Translations under genes and position numbers: made by a program
In this document: one piece after another, positions 26,576 through 34,975 of the stretch
Layout: each line of letters starts with the position of its first letter
Numbering within the stretch: the first letter of the stretch is position 1
The notes under the pieces: model-generated
Seen by the model: only the letters and a program-made list of their open reading frames with translations
Told to the model about the DNA's origin: nothing
Databases searched by the model: none
From: CAYUVH01 sp964448135
GTDB lineage: Bacteria > Verrucomicrobiota > Verrucomicrobiia > Limisphaerales > UBA8199
Reading direction: 5' to 3'
Length of the DNA: 55,121 nucleotides
Assembly (NCBI GenBank): GCA_964448135.1
Contig: CAYUVH010000013.1
Span: forward strand, 1 to 55,121

Positions 26576-27484
26576 ATGTCGCTGCGATTTCGTCCTATGA
26601 ACCAACTCCGTCTTTTTCGCGCACTTGCCTTCGCCACCGGTGCCTGTTTGTTCACCCCTGACGCGCTCGGAAGCGCGGTGACCAACTGGCACACGTTCAA
26701 GAACACCGCGACGGTTTTGTCCGGGCAGGGGACGGACGGCCCGGTGATGGGCTCGACCGCCAATTCGTCTTCCACGGGCTTCCTAATCGGCTACATGGAT
26801 TCGCCGCTCTCGCTCAACGCCGTGGGTGACCGTATCTCGCTGACCTTCAACATGAGCTTCAACGACGCGGCCGGCATGGCGAGTTCGGCGAATGACAATC
26901 TGCGTTTTGCGCTGTTCGATCTGAACGGCGAGGCCCAGGTGACCATTGATAACACGGCGACCGCCGGCACGACGGACACAGACAATTTGCGCGGTTACTG
27001 GTTTGGAGTGCGCACCAGCGCCACCGGCGGGAGCATTCGCCGCCGCACGGACACGGGCGCGAACCCGTTCGCCAATGGCACCAACCCGCTGCTCGGCACG
27101 CCCGGCGGTTCGGCAGTGACGTACAGCGGCGCCATCAACGGCGTGGGCGGCCAGACCTATGTGGGTGAATTGACGCTGATACGAACAATCGCCGGCGTGG
27201 ATCTCAGCGGATTCTTCGGCGGTAACGGCGCCACCAACTCATTTTCATTTTCCGACACGAGCGGATCCATCACCAATGGTTTTCAAGCGGTCGGTTTCTT
27301 TAATGGCAGCGCCCTGAACCTGGACCAAATGATCCTCCAGAATGTGGACGTTTCCTATTTCGCCGTGCCGGAACCCTCGGCGGCGGCGCTTGGATTTGGC
27401 GGTTTGCTCGGCTTGATGATTTTCCGGCTGGAGCGAGCTCGGAGACGTTTCGCCGGCAACCGCCATAATTCTTCTTCGCAATAG
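26576..27484 (+). CDS. PEP-CTERM-anchored exported protein
   Basis: A 302-residue exported protein with an N-terminal signal peptide (LRLFRALAFATGACLFTPDA) and a C-terminal PEP-CTERM sorting signal: VPEPSAAALGFGG, a hydrophobic helix and an arginine-rich tail. PEP-CTERM proteins are processed by an exosortase, so such a system should exist elsewhere in the genome. The main domain (~35-265) starts VTNWHTFKNTATVLSGQGT and is closely related to the N-terminal part of the next gene, showing a tandem duplication. The start is the ATG at 26576, or 26597 seven codons later. The function is unknown; a surface or exopolysaccharide-associated role is typical. Confidence 0.83.
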   Translation: MSLRFRPMNQLRLFRALAFATGACLFTPDALGSAVTNWHTFKNTATVLSGQGTDGPVMGSTANSSSTGFLIGYMDSPLSLNAVGDRISLTFNMSFNDAAGMASSANDNLRFALFDLNGEAQVTIDNTATAGTTDTDNLRGYWFGVRTSATGGSIRRRTDTGANPFANGTNPLLGTPGGSAVTYSGAINGVGGQTYVGELTLIRTIAGVDLSGFFGGNGATNSFSFSDTSGSITNGFQAVGFFNGSALNLDQMILQNVDVSYFAVPEPSAAALGFGGLLGLMIFRLERARRRFAGNRHNSSSQ

Positions 27485-27521
27485 CCCTGCAGCAACAACC
27501 TCAACCGCTCGCTCGCTCCCT

Positions 27522-29621
27522 ATGAAAACCATGCTTCGTCTTCGTTACACTCTCCTGGCCGCCGGGGTGGCGCTGGTGTGCGCTTCAGCCGTCGCCGCGC
27601 CCGTCACGAACTGGCATACGTTCAAGGCGTCCCCGGCCACGACGCTCGCCGGCCAGGGCACCGGCAGTCCGACCTTTGGCAGCACGGCGGTGACATCGAG
27701 CGCCGGCTTCCTCGTCGGCTATTTTCAAGCGCTGTCGCTGACCAACGTGGGCGACCGCATCAATTTCACCTACCAATGCAGTTTCACCGACGCGGGCGGC
27801 ATGGCCAGCGCAGGCGACAATTTCCGCTACGCGCTTTTTGATCTGAACGGCCAGACGCCAGTGACCGCCGACAATACCGCGACGGCGGGCGTGACCGGCC
27901 AGACGGACAACTGGAGAGGCTATTGGTTTGGCCAAAAGGGAGGTGGGGGCGCCGGGAACGCCGGCAGCATTCGCGAACGCACGAACGCGCTTGCGTCCGG
28001 CGCCAATATTTTTTCCGCCACGGCGCCCAACACCAGCGCGCCGTCGATCGGCACACCCGCGGGAGCGAACATCCTGCTGGTAAGCTCGACGGGCACCTCG
28101 GGGCCGACTTACACGGGCACCATGGCCCTGGAAAAAACGCCCACGGGCGTGGCAGTAGCGGGAATCCTGGGTGGAAATGGAGCCACGAACATCTATGTGG
28201 CGACTGATGACGCTCCGCCGACGCCGGTCAATTACGGCGCGGTGGCCTGGTTGAATGGCGGCCCGCTGAGCTGCGACCAGTTCAATTTCCAGAATGTGGA
28301 CGTGAGTTACGTGGCTTCGAACGCGCTCGCCTTTGTGGTGCAGCCGGTGAGCACGACAGTCAATGTCGGCCAGCCGGTGACTTTCAGCGCCGTGTGGACG
28401 GGCAGCGGCATCATTCCGCGCGTGCAATGGCGCGAAAACGGCAGCGACCTAGTGGGTGAAACGAATTCCACCTACACCATCGCCGCGGCCAGCTTCGGCC
28501 AGAGCGGGTTCACCTACAGCGTCGTGGTGAGCAATGTTTTCGGCGACGGCATTGTGAGCACCAACGCGGTGCTGACCGTGAACAATGACACGAACCCGCC
28601 CACGGTATTGTCGGTTTCGAGCATCGCTTCGAACATTCTGAACGTGGTGTTTTCGGAGCCGGTGGATTCGGCCACCGCGCAGGACAGCGGCAGCTACACG
28701 CTGGCGGGCAATTCGTTTTCGGCATTCACGATGATTGGAACGACGAATGTCCAGCTCACCGCTGACAACCTAATCGCGACCAATTTCACCTTGTCGGTGC
28801 AAAATGTGAAGGACACCAGCGGTAACACGATGGCGTCCACGAATCTCTTCGGCTATGCACTGGGCTTTCAGAATTCCCAGACCATCGCCACGACCGGCGC
28901 GGGTTTTGCCTTCAACGACAAGGAATACCTCTACGCCAGCGGTTCGGACATCTTCGGCACGGGCGACCAGTTCCAATACGTTTACAAGCCGGTGTCGGGC
29001 GACTTCGACCTGCAGGTGAAAGTCGAATCGTTGCAGAACACGGACGCGAACGCCAAGGCGGGTCTCATGGCGCGGCTTAACACGTTCTTCGATGCGCGTA
29101 ATGTGATGATTGAAGCGACGCCCGCGCGATTCATTTTCCAATATCGCACGAACTCGGGCTCGGGCAGCGAAGCACTAACCACGCCGCGCCCGCCGACGGC
29201 CTTCCCGAATTGCTGGGTGCGGTTGAAGCGGGTGGGCTCGGTCATCAGCGGTTACTCGGCGACGAATTCCGGTTCGTGGACATTCGTGGGCAGCCTGGAT
29301 ACGGCGGCGAGTCCGGAGGGCGCGTATCCGGCGGATATCCTGATCGGCCTCGCGGCGACCAGCCATAACACGAGCCAACAGACGGTCGCGGTGTTCAGCG
29401 GGTTTGCGAACGCGGTGGCGACGTCGGCGTTGTCCATCGTGAACAATCATGACGGCACAGTGACGGTCAGTTGGTCCTCCGGGGCGACCGGTCTGAATCT
29501 GCAAGCGACCCCGAGTGTCACGGCACCTGTGACGTGGACAAACGTCCCGAACAGCAACCTGACCAATCAAATGACACTGCCCGTGGGTCCGGGCGCGTCT
29601 TACTTCCGGCTGAGCAATTGA
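27522..29621 (+). CDS. Exported Ig-domain protein, paralogue of the PEP-CTERM gene
   Basis: A 699-residue exported protein with signal peptide MKTMLRLRYTLLAAGVALVCASAVAA. Residues ~27-265 repeat the domain of the preceding gene (VTNWHTFKASPATTLAGQGT, YALFDLNGQTPVT, NWRGYWFGQ). An Ig-like domain (~270-350, PVSTTVNVGQPVTFSAVW), a Big/SLH-adjacent Ig fold (~355-445, VLSVSSIASNILNVVFSEPV), a concanavalin/LamG-like domain (~455-630) and the verrucomicrobial C-terminal domain ending YFRLSN follow. It lacks a PEP-CTERM signal, so it is probably released or held differently from its neighbour. It starts 37 bases after that gene, so they are probably one operon. Confidence 0.83.
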   Translation: MKTMLRLRYTLLAAGVALVCASAVAAPVTNWHTFKASPATTLAGQGTGSPTFGSTAVTSSAGFLVGYFQALSLTNVGDRINFTYQCSFTDAGGMASAGDNFRYALFDLNGQTPVTADNTATAGVTGQTDNWRGYWFGQKGGGGAGNAGSIRERTNALASGANIFSATAPNTSAPSIGTPAGANILLVSSTGTSGPTYTGTMALEKTPTGVAVAGILGGNGATNIYVATDDAPPTPVNYGAVAWLNGGPLSCDQFNFQNVDVSYVASNALAFVVQPVSTTVNVGQPVTFSAVWTGSGIIPRVQWRENGSDLVGETNSTYTIAAASFGQSGFTYSVVVSNVFGDGIVSTNAVLTVNNDTNPPTVLSVSSIASNILNVVFSEPVDSATAQDSGSYTLAGNSFSAFTMIGTTNVQLTADNLIATNFTLSVQNVKDTSGNTMASTNLFGYALGFQNSQTIATTGAGFAFNDKEYLYASGSDIFGTGDQFQYVYKPVSGDFDLQVKVESLQNTDANAKAGLMARLNTFFDARNVMIEATPARFIFQYRTNSGSGSEALTTPRPPTAFPNCWVRLKRVGSVISGYSATNSGSWTFVGSLDTAASPEGAYPADILIGLAATSHNTSQQTVAVFSGFANAVATSALSIVNNHDGTVTVSWSSGATGLNLQATPSVTAPVTWTNVPNSNLTNQMTLPVGPGASYFRLSN

Positions 29622-29640
29622 AGTTGTCCGAATCCAGACG

Positions 29641-29750
29641 GGAGCGCGGCTGTGCTCAGCCGCAGTGGCAACGATTTGTCAGGCGCGTGACAATTGATTC
29701 CAGGGTTGGCTTGCGTTTGCGAGCGCTGCGGCTGAGGACAGCCGCGCTCC
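29641..29750. repeat. Inverted-repeat element (25-bp arms)
   Basis: Arms at 29641-29665 and 29726-29750 are inverted copies with a single mismatch over 25 bp (ggagcgcggctgt...cagccgcag pattern), separated by 60 bases. It sits between two genes and overlaps the likely start of the next one. I recall similar elements scattered in Verrucomicrobiota genomes; this one has no transposase. Confidence 0.85.
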
Positions 29751-30967
29751 GGGGATTGGCGTTGGTCGGCGCGATGACAATTTGGTCCGCAACCGCGGCC
29801 ATCACCTACGTGGACGCCACCACCTCCAACACCACTCTCTCAGGCACAGCACTGAACGCTGGTGTGAATTACACCACCGGCGCGGGACAAGGCGCGATGG
29901 ACAATCTCTGGCACCTGCGCACGGGCGTGGGAAATGGCAACGGCGTTTGGACGGCGGGAGAACTGACCAATGGCACCGAGAACGTGACCCCGCTGGTGAC
30001 GACCATTTCCTTTCCCAGTGCGGGAGGTTACAGCGTGTTCGCCTACATCTGGGATTCGACCGATCCGGGCGAAGACTGGGACGCCCGCGTGCGACCCGGC
30101 AGCGCGAGCATCTACCATAAAATCCAGGCGTCCGAAGCTGAAGCGGCCAATCCCGTCCGTTTCACGAATGCGGTGGTTACGAGTGAGAGTCCACGCCAAC
30201 TGATTCAAATTCCCCTCGGGGTCGTAGTCGTTACCAACGGCGGCACGGTCCAGGTTTATGTGGATGACGATACTACTACCGGGTCACGGGCCACCTGGTA
30301 CGACGGTGTCGGTTACGAAAAGGTTTTCGGCGCACTTGGCGACCGCGTGGTGGCGATCGATTTCAACAAGACGAACACCCCTGGCGCTCCATCGCAGGCA
30401 ATGTTCCGTTCGGTCTTCGGGTCCAGCACCACCAGCCAGAATTCAACGAGCGTCACCAAACAAATTGGATCCTGCACGATTCGGCTGACGAAGACCTCGG
30501 CAACCGCGTTTGATTTTCGCGGTGCCAACGGCGATTCCTCGCGCGCGATTCCCGGCGGACCGACGAGCCTTTCGTCACTCGTGGCGGATTTCATCGGCGC
30601 GCGCGACGGGACCATCAACCTTGCGTTGTCCAACCTGACGAGCGGTACATATCTCTTCCGGAGCTGGCACCTCGATACTTTTACCTCGGGCAACCTGGGC
30701 TACGCGCAGGGCATAAACGCGACGACGCCAAATGTGTTGCGCGCCCAGATCACCAATTCGCTCGTCGGGATCATCCAGCCCACCGCGCTCGGATCCTCCG
30801 GCCTCGGCACGAACTGGATCAGCGACACGGACATTCCCACGCTCTCTTTTCCCTTCACAGCCGACGGCTCCAATACCGTCATGATCAACCTTTCAACGAT
30901 CTACACGAATGGTGTGGATCGATTCATTCTCATGAACGGTTTTGAAGTGGACGCCACCACGCCATAA
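29687..30967 (+). CDS. Exported protein of unknown function
   Basis: A ~426-residue exported protein. The GTG at 29687 gives an arginine-rich n-region and a hydrophobic core ending MTIWSATAAITYVD, a good signal peptide; the ATG at 29774 would leave almost no signal peptide. The GTG and most of the signal lie inside the 29641-29750 inverted-repeat element. The mature part is beta-rich: an N-terminal domain (~40-215, WHLRTGVGNGNGVWTAGELT) and a second (~220-425) starting VVAIDFNKTNTPGAPSQ. I do not recognise a named family and see no catalytic motif. It belongs to a run of secreted-protein genes on this strand. Confidence 0.65.
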   Translation: MTIDSRVGLRLRALRLRTAALRGLALVGAMTIWSATAAITYVDATTSNTTLSGTALNAGVNYTTGAGQGAMDNLWHLRTGVGNGNGVWTAGELTNGTENVTPLVTTISFPSAGGYSVFAYIWDSTDPGEDWDARVRPGSASIYHKIQASEAEAANPVRFTNAVVTSESPRQLIQIPLGVVVVTNGGTVQVYVDDDTTTGSRATWYDGVGYEKVFGALGDRVVAIDFNKTNTPGAPSQAMFRSVFGSSTTSQNSTSVTKQIGSCTIRLTKTSATAFDFRGANGDSSRAIPGGPTSLSSLVADFIGARDGTINLALSNLTSGTYLFRSWHLDTFTSGNLGYAQGINATTPNVLRAQITNSLVGIIQPTALGSSGLGTNWISDTDIPTLSFPFTADGSNTVMINLSTIYTNGVDRFILMNGFEVDATTP

Positions 30968-31059
30968 CGAGGAGTTGATGATGACAATCTCCGCAAATTT
31001 GATAAGCTGGCCGGTTCCAGGACGGGGTTTAGAGTCCGCTGCGGTATATCCTTGGAGCG

Positions 31060-31405
31060 CTCTCATTGACACCCCGCTTCAGCCCAATCCATACAGTTGG
31101 AGAAAAAAATCCCCTCATCCGCCGTCGCGAGGACGCTTCCGCCGTCGTCAAGACCATGGCGGACAGGATGGCGGGACAGGCCCCGGCCCTCTCCCGCTGG
31201 GAGAGGGAGAGCGTTTGGACGGCTCGGGTCGGCGTCACCATTTGGTGAAGGCGGCTCTCGAAGGCAATCGGAAATATGGAGCCTCGTTATCCCGCGTTGC
31301 GGGACTGCTACGAAAAACGACTGCCCGTCGCGAGAAACCGCTGAAGCGGTTTCAAGGAATTTTACAGCGCGTTTTCACCCCGCTGAAGCGGGGTGTTAAT
31401 GAGAG
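31060..31405. repeat. Composite element bounded by 24-bp inverted repeats
   Basis: 31060-31083 and 31382-31405 are inverted copies matching at 23 of 24 bases. Inside are copy 2 of the gagagg repeat (31181-31229), a partial gagcctcgt repeat (~31276) and hairpins gaaaccgc/gcggtttc (~31333-31352) and caccccgc/gcggggtg (~31375-31394), both with tgaa loops. The whole 466-bp gap from 30968 to 31433 contains no gene. Confidence 0.75.
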
Positions 31406-31433
31406 TCGGGTTGGAGTTCGAGGAAATTCCATT

Positions 31434-33347
31434 GTGCGCCTTATGGCGGGCAGCGCTGGCAGCGCTATTTTTGGAGCGTTGCTGCTGGCGACGGTCGCGT
31501 CGGTTGCGGCGCCGTATAACGTGCTGTTCATCGCGGTGGACGATTTACGGCCGGAATTGAAGTGCTACGGCCTGTCGCACATGGTCACACCGAATATTGA
31601 CCGGCTCGCGAATTCGGGGCGGCTGTTCAAGCATCAGTATGTGTCGGTACCGACGTGCGGCGGCTCGCGCTTCGCGCTGATGACGGGCAAGCGGCCCACG
31701 ACGGTCGCGGACACCGGCAACGGCGCCTTTTCCCAACTGCCGACTTCGGAAGGCTCGAACCCCGAGACGTTTGCCCATCTGTTCCGCCGCAATGGCTGGC
31801 GCACCGCGTGTGTCGGGAAGATCAGCGACGAGCCGGACAGTTACGTGTGGAACGTCAGCTCCACGCTCGGCGGAGACGATCGCGGGCGCGTGTCGGTGAA
31901 TCATGTGGAAGCACCGTTTTCCTGGGATGAAATCATCTCGGGACCGGACAAGTGGGGCGCGCGCATCGATCCGCTGTTCAACTACGCAAACGGCACCGGC
32001 CGCACCTCAGGCTCTTCACCGGCATATGAAGTCGGAACCAATTTGACGGATGAAGGTTATCTGGATGCGTTTACGGCAAAAGCCGCCATCGCGAAACTCC
32101 AGGAATACAAGCAGGACGGCACGCGCTTTCTGCTGGCGGTCGGCCTCTTCAAGCCACATCTGCCGTTCAACGCGCCCAAGTCCGACTACGATCTTTACGA
32201 TCCGAACACGTTGCCTCCGCCATATCCCACCACCGCGCCAACGAATGCACTGGCAGGCACGGCCTCGCAGAGTTCCGAACTGAACAACTACAACCACGGG
32301 TATTATCCCGGCGATCCGGGCACGCACACGGATGACGCGTATCGCCGCAAACTCCGCTGGGCTTACGACGCGTGCGTCAGCTATTCCGATGCGCAAGTGG
32401 GCAAAATTCTCGATTCGCTGGACTCACTCGGGCTCGCAACCAATACGATCGTCGTACTCTGGGGAGATCACGGCTGGTGCCTGGATGATTACAACCTGCT
32501 TGGCAAACACATCGTCCTCGAGCGCGGCGTGCATTCGCCGCTGATTATTCGCGTGCCGGGCATGGCTTTCCCGGGCCGCGCTACGGAGGGAATCGTGGAG
32601 ACCATCGATATTTATCCCACGCTGGCCAAGCTCTGCGGCCTCACTCCTCCCGCAAATATCAACGGCACCAGCCTCATTCCCATGCTCAACAATCCCGACG
32701 CGCCGGGCAAGGGCTGGGCCTATTCGCGAGACCTTGATTCGCTCACGCAGGACAGCGTGCGCACCGATCGCTGGCGGTTGATTCGTGTGAATTCGGATTA
32801 TGATTTGTACGATTTCCAGGCGTACCCTTACGAAGTAACCGATGTGTCCGCGCAATACCCTGCGGTGGTAAGCGATCTCGTCTCCAACAAGTTGAACGTG
32901 CAGTCGACGCGAACCGGCACGACCAACTACAACACTTGGAAGCAAAATAATTTCACGCCCCAGGAAGCAACGAATGCCGCGGTCAGCGGCACACTGGCCG
33001 ATCCCGATGGCGATGGCGTGGCCAACCTCGATGAATTTATCGCCGGCACAAATCCAAAGAGCGCGGCCAGCAAGCCCGCGCTCATCGGCGAAGTGAAGGA
33101 TCTCTCCGCGTACGGCCTGCCCCAGAAATATTTCACCACGCGCTTTACAGCCTCGTCGTTGGTGGAGGACGTGTCCTTTACACTGGAAGGAGGATTGGAA
33201 TTCGGAGGCTGGAGTGCCGGTGCACTGGCGTTTGTCACCAATTCGCCGCTCGGCGCGGGCCTGTATGAGTTTTTGTTTCGCCTGACCAATTCAGTGAACT
33301 CGGCTGGCCAGGGTTTCGTTCGTTTGCGGGCCGAGCAAACGCCTTGA
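31434..33347 (+). CDS. Exported sulfatase with calcium-binding-type tail
   Basis: A ~637-residue sulfatase of the iduronate-2-sulfatase-like group. The first metal-site pair is in FIAVDDLRP, the active-site segment is PTCGGSRFALMTGKRPTT (Cys75, which would mature to formylglycine, and Arg79), and VLWGDHGWCLDDYNLLGKH is the second metal-binding region. After the catalytic domain comes DPDGDGVANLDEFIAGTNP (~520-540), a dockerin/thrombospondin-3-like calcium motif, then a beta-rich tail. The GTG at 31434 is chosen over the ATG at 31443 because AGGA at 31421-31424 is correctly spaced and it adds an arginine to the signal peptide. The likely role is desulfation of sulfated polysaccharides. The next gene begins 2 bases after its stop. 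Confidence 0.88.
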   Translation: MRLMAGSAGSAIFGALLLATVASVAAPYNVLFIAVDDLRPELKCYGLSHMVTPNIDRLANSGRLFKHQYVSVPTCGGSRFALMTGKRPTTVADTGNGAFSQLPTSEGSNPETFAHLFRRNGWRTACVGKISDEPDSYVWNVSSTLGGDDRGRVSVNHVEAPFSWDEIISGPDKWGARIDPLFNYANGTGRTSGSSPAYEVGTNLTDEGYLDAFTAKAAIAKLQEYKQDGTRFLLAVGLFKPHLPFNAPKSDYDLYDPNTLPPPYPTTAPTNALAGTASQSSELNNYNHGYYPGDPGTHTDDAYRRKLRWAYDACVSYSDAQVGKILDSLDSLGLATNTIVVLWGDHGWCLDDYNLLGKHIVLERGVHSPLIIRVPGMAFPGRATEGIVETIDIYPTLAKLCGLTPPANINGTSLIPMLNNPDAPGKGWAYSRDLDSLTQDSVRTDRWRLIRVNSDYDLYDFQAYPYEVTDVSAQYPAVVSDLVSNKLNVQSTRTGTTNYNTWKQNNFTPQEATNAAVSGTLADPDGDGVANLDEFIAGTNPKSAASKPALIGEVKDLSAYGLPQKYFTTRFTASSLVEDVSFTLEGGLEFGGWSAGALAFVTNSPLGAGLYEFLFRLTNSVNSAGQGFVRLRAEQTP

Positions 33348-33349
33348 AT

Positions 33350-34138
33350 ATGAAAGCACACCATTCTTGCCGACCGACCGACCGTGGCGGCTCGGCGTTT
33401 ACCCTGATCGAACTGCTCGTGGTCATTGCCATCATCGCCATCCTCGCGGCGATGTTGCTGCCGGCGCTCTCCAAAGCGAAGGACCGCGCCATGCGCGTGT
33501 CGTGTCTCAGCAATCTCAAGCAACTGGCCGTGGGGATGCACTCCTATGCGATGGACCAGAATGATTACGTTTTGCCGGCGCGGCAGAATTATGTCCCCGT
33601 GGCGGTGGACCCGCCGCAGGCCGACGCGGCGAAAACCATCGGCCTCAACGTGGAGTCCAATTTCAATTCCACCGTGTGGAATTGTCCGGCCCGCCCGCGC
33701 GTATTTCCAGTTTACGAAGATACCTACAAGCAGTGGGTGATCGGCTACACGTATTTCGGCGGCATCACCAATTGGAATACACCCCTCGGAAATTTTCCGG
33801 GCCTGAGCCCGATCAAGCTCGGTACGTCCAAACCGCATTGGATGCTGGCCTCCGACGAAATCATACGCACGGGCACCTTCGCGTGGGGCACTTTCGATCC
33901 CGCCGCAACCGATCGCGATATCTTTGTAGGCTCACCGCCTCATCGCAATGGCTCGCAACTGCCCGTCGGCGCCAATGAAGTATTCGTGGACGGTTCCGCC
34001 TCGTGGATCAAAGCGGCTCTGCTGCGCAAGCTCGACACTTGGAACGGGCGGCTGACGTACTTTTACCAGGACCGCAAGGATTTCCCCACCGCGCTGGCGT
34101 CGCAATTGGACAGCACGAGCATGCAGATCGGGCCGTGA
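33350..34138 (+). CDS. Prepilin-like protein with H-X9-DG-type motif
   Basis: A 262-residue protein with a type IV pilin/type II pseudopilin N-terminus: basic leader, then FTLIELLVVIAIIAILAAML, the site of prepilin peptidase cleavage and N-methylation. The C-terminal part contains HRNGSQLP followed by NEVFVDGSASWI, the His...Asp-Gly motif of the very large verrucomicrobial and planctomycete pseudopilin-like families. Genomes of this group carry tens to hundreds of copies; their roles are mostly unknown and they often lie beside secreted polysaccharide-degrading enzymes, as here with the sulfatase. The ATG at 33350 is 2 bases after the sulfatase stop, indicating one operon. Confidence 0.92.
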   Translation: MKAHHSCRPTDRGGSAFTLIELLVVIAIIAILAAMLLPALSKAKDRAMRVSCLSNLKQLAVGMHSYAMDQNDYVLPARQNYVPVAVDPPQADAAKTIGLNVESNFNSTVWNCPARPRVFPVYEDTYKQWVIGYTYFGGITNWNTPLGNFPGLSPIKLGTSKPHWMLASDEIIRTGTFAWGTFDPAATDRDIFVGSPPHRNGSQLPVGANEVFVDGSASWIKAALLRKLDTWNGRLTYFYQDRKDFPTALASQLDSTSMQIGP

Positions 34139-34265
34139 ATCATTCGCGATCCATTCCGAAATCTGGCCGCCTGCGGTGATGTCTGAGAACGAGAATTCTC
34201 ACTCCCCGATCCGTCTCCCGATAGAGGAGATGGTAAGGAAATGAGGGAAAGTTGGCGCGCTGTTA
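34139..34265. other. Spacer with no gene
   Basis: 127 bases downstream of the prepilin-like gene. The sequence near 34192-34235 (ctcactccc...ctcccgatagaggag) looks like a worn copy of the gagagg repeat. No toxin gene for the adjacent antitoxin fits here. Confidence 0.4.
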
Positions 34266-34478
34266 TCACCGGCCTAATTCGCGCCGCAAATGCTTTAAAG
34301 TCATCCGGGTCGACGGCTCTCGATCCAGTTCTGCGTCTCGTCGAAGAGCTTCCCGAACACCTTCATCCTCGTCCACCAGAACTGCAAGCAAAGAATCCAA
34401 AAGCTTCGAAGCCAGATTGGCTCGATCAGATTCGGATAGTCTCATCGCCTCTTGCTCGATTTCAGTCAGAGTGCGCAC
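34266..34478 (-). CDS. Orphan addiction-module antitoxin-like protein
   Basis: A ~70-residue protein resembling the 'putative addiction module component' family (Unstab_antitox). TEIEQEAMRLSESDRANLAS followed by KLLDSLL matches the usual N-terminal helix pair, and a charged second half follows. I chose the GTG at 34478 because it gives the usual family length; the frame continues to a TTG at 34514. A RelE/ParE-type toxin normally follows immediately, but only 127 bases separate the stop from the prepilin-like gene and no toxin frame is visible. It is therefore an orphan or remnant. Confidence 0.68.
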   Translation of the reverse strand: MRTLTEIEQEAMRLSESDRANLASKLLDSLLAVLVDEDEGVREALRRDAELDREPSTRMTLKHLRRELGR

Positions 34479-34711
34479 TCTGTGGAAATCTAATCGAGTT
34501 TTATTCAAGGACAACTGCGTTTGCGATTAATGGCGAACCCACTGGTTATCAATGATTTCGAATAACCCGACTGGGATTTCAGCCACATCAACCCATTCTA
34601 CCTCGACTTAATCTCAAATCGAAATTTCTCGCTCACCATCAACCACTTGCGCGATTGCACTTGGAATCAAGGGACGCTTCGTGCAAACGTTTAACCGCTA
34701 GTTAAAGCAGC
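34479..34711. other. AT-richer spacer with no gene
   Basis: 233 bases between the antitoxin-like gene and the riboswitch. It is less GC-rich than its surroundings, and no frame longer than ~30 codons is convincing. It should contain the riboswitch transcript's promoter, but I cannot point to one with confidence. Confidence 0.4.
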
Positions 34712-34852
34712 CTAAGCCGGCGCTCCTTCCTGGGCGCCGGCGCGGGGGACCCAAACTCCCGGACACAGGTCCGGGACGGGGCGAACGGCCAAGGGTAACT
34801 TTGGCCAAGGTCACTTCCATGACCGAGCCCGTCAGCTAACCTCGTCGGCCCT
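34712..34852 (+). ncRNA. c-di-AMP riboswitch (ydaO/yuaA)
   Basis: The conserved blocks of the ydaO/yuaA aptamer are all present in order: gcgggggacccaa (34742-34754), ggggcgaac (34779-34787) and ccgagcccgtcagctaacct (34823-34842) followed by cgt. The outer stem pairs gccggcg (34716-34722) with cgtcggc (34843-34849). Internal hairpins are at 34757-34776, 34787-34806 (ggccaa/ttggcc) and 34810-34825 (ggtca/tgacc). In known members this RNA binds cyclic di-AMP and usually reduces expression of wall, osmolyte or potassium genes. Here it leads the SPFH gene, 124 bases downstream. The leader between has further GC-rich hairpins (e.g. cccgc/gcggg at 34875-34888) but no T-tract, so the switching mechanism is not obvious. 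Confidence 0.93.
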
Positions 34853-34975
34853 TGGAAGGGCGATCCTCTAGGGTCCCGCGTGTGCGGGCTCCACGTTCAC
34901 CCAGTCGTAAAACGCGCTGCGCGCGTCCCCTGCGGGGCGATACCCTGCCGCGCGCCGCCATATCGGAGACTGGTT

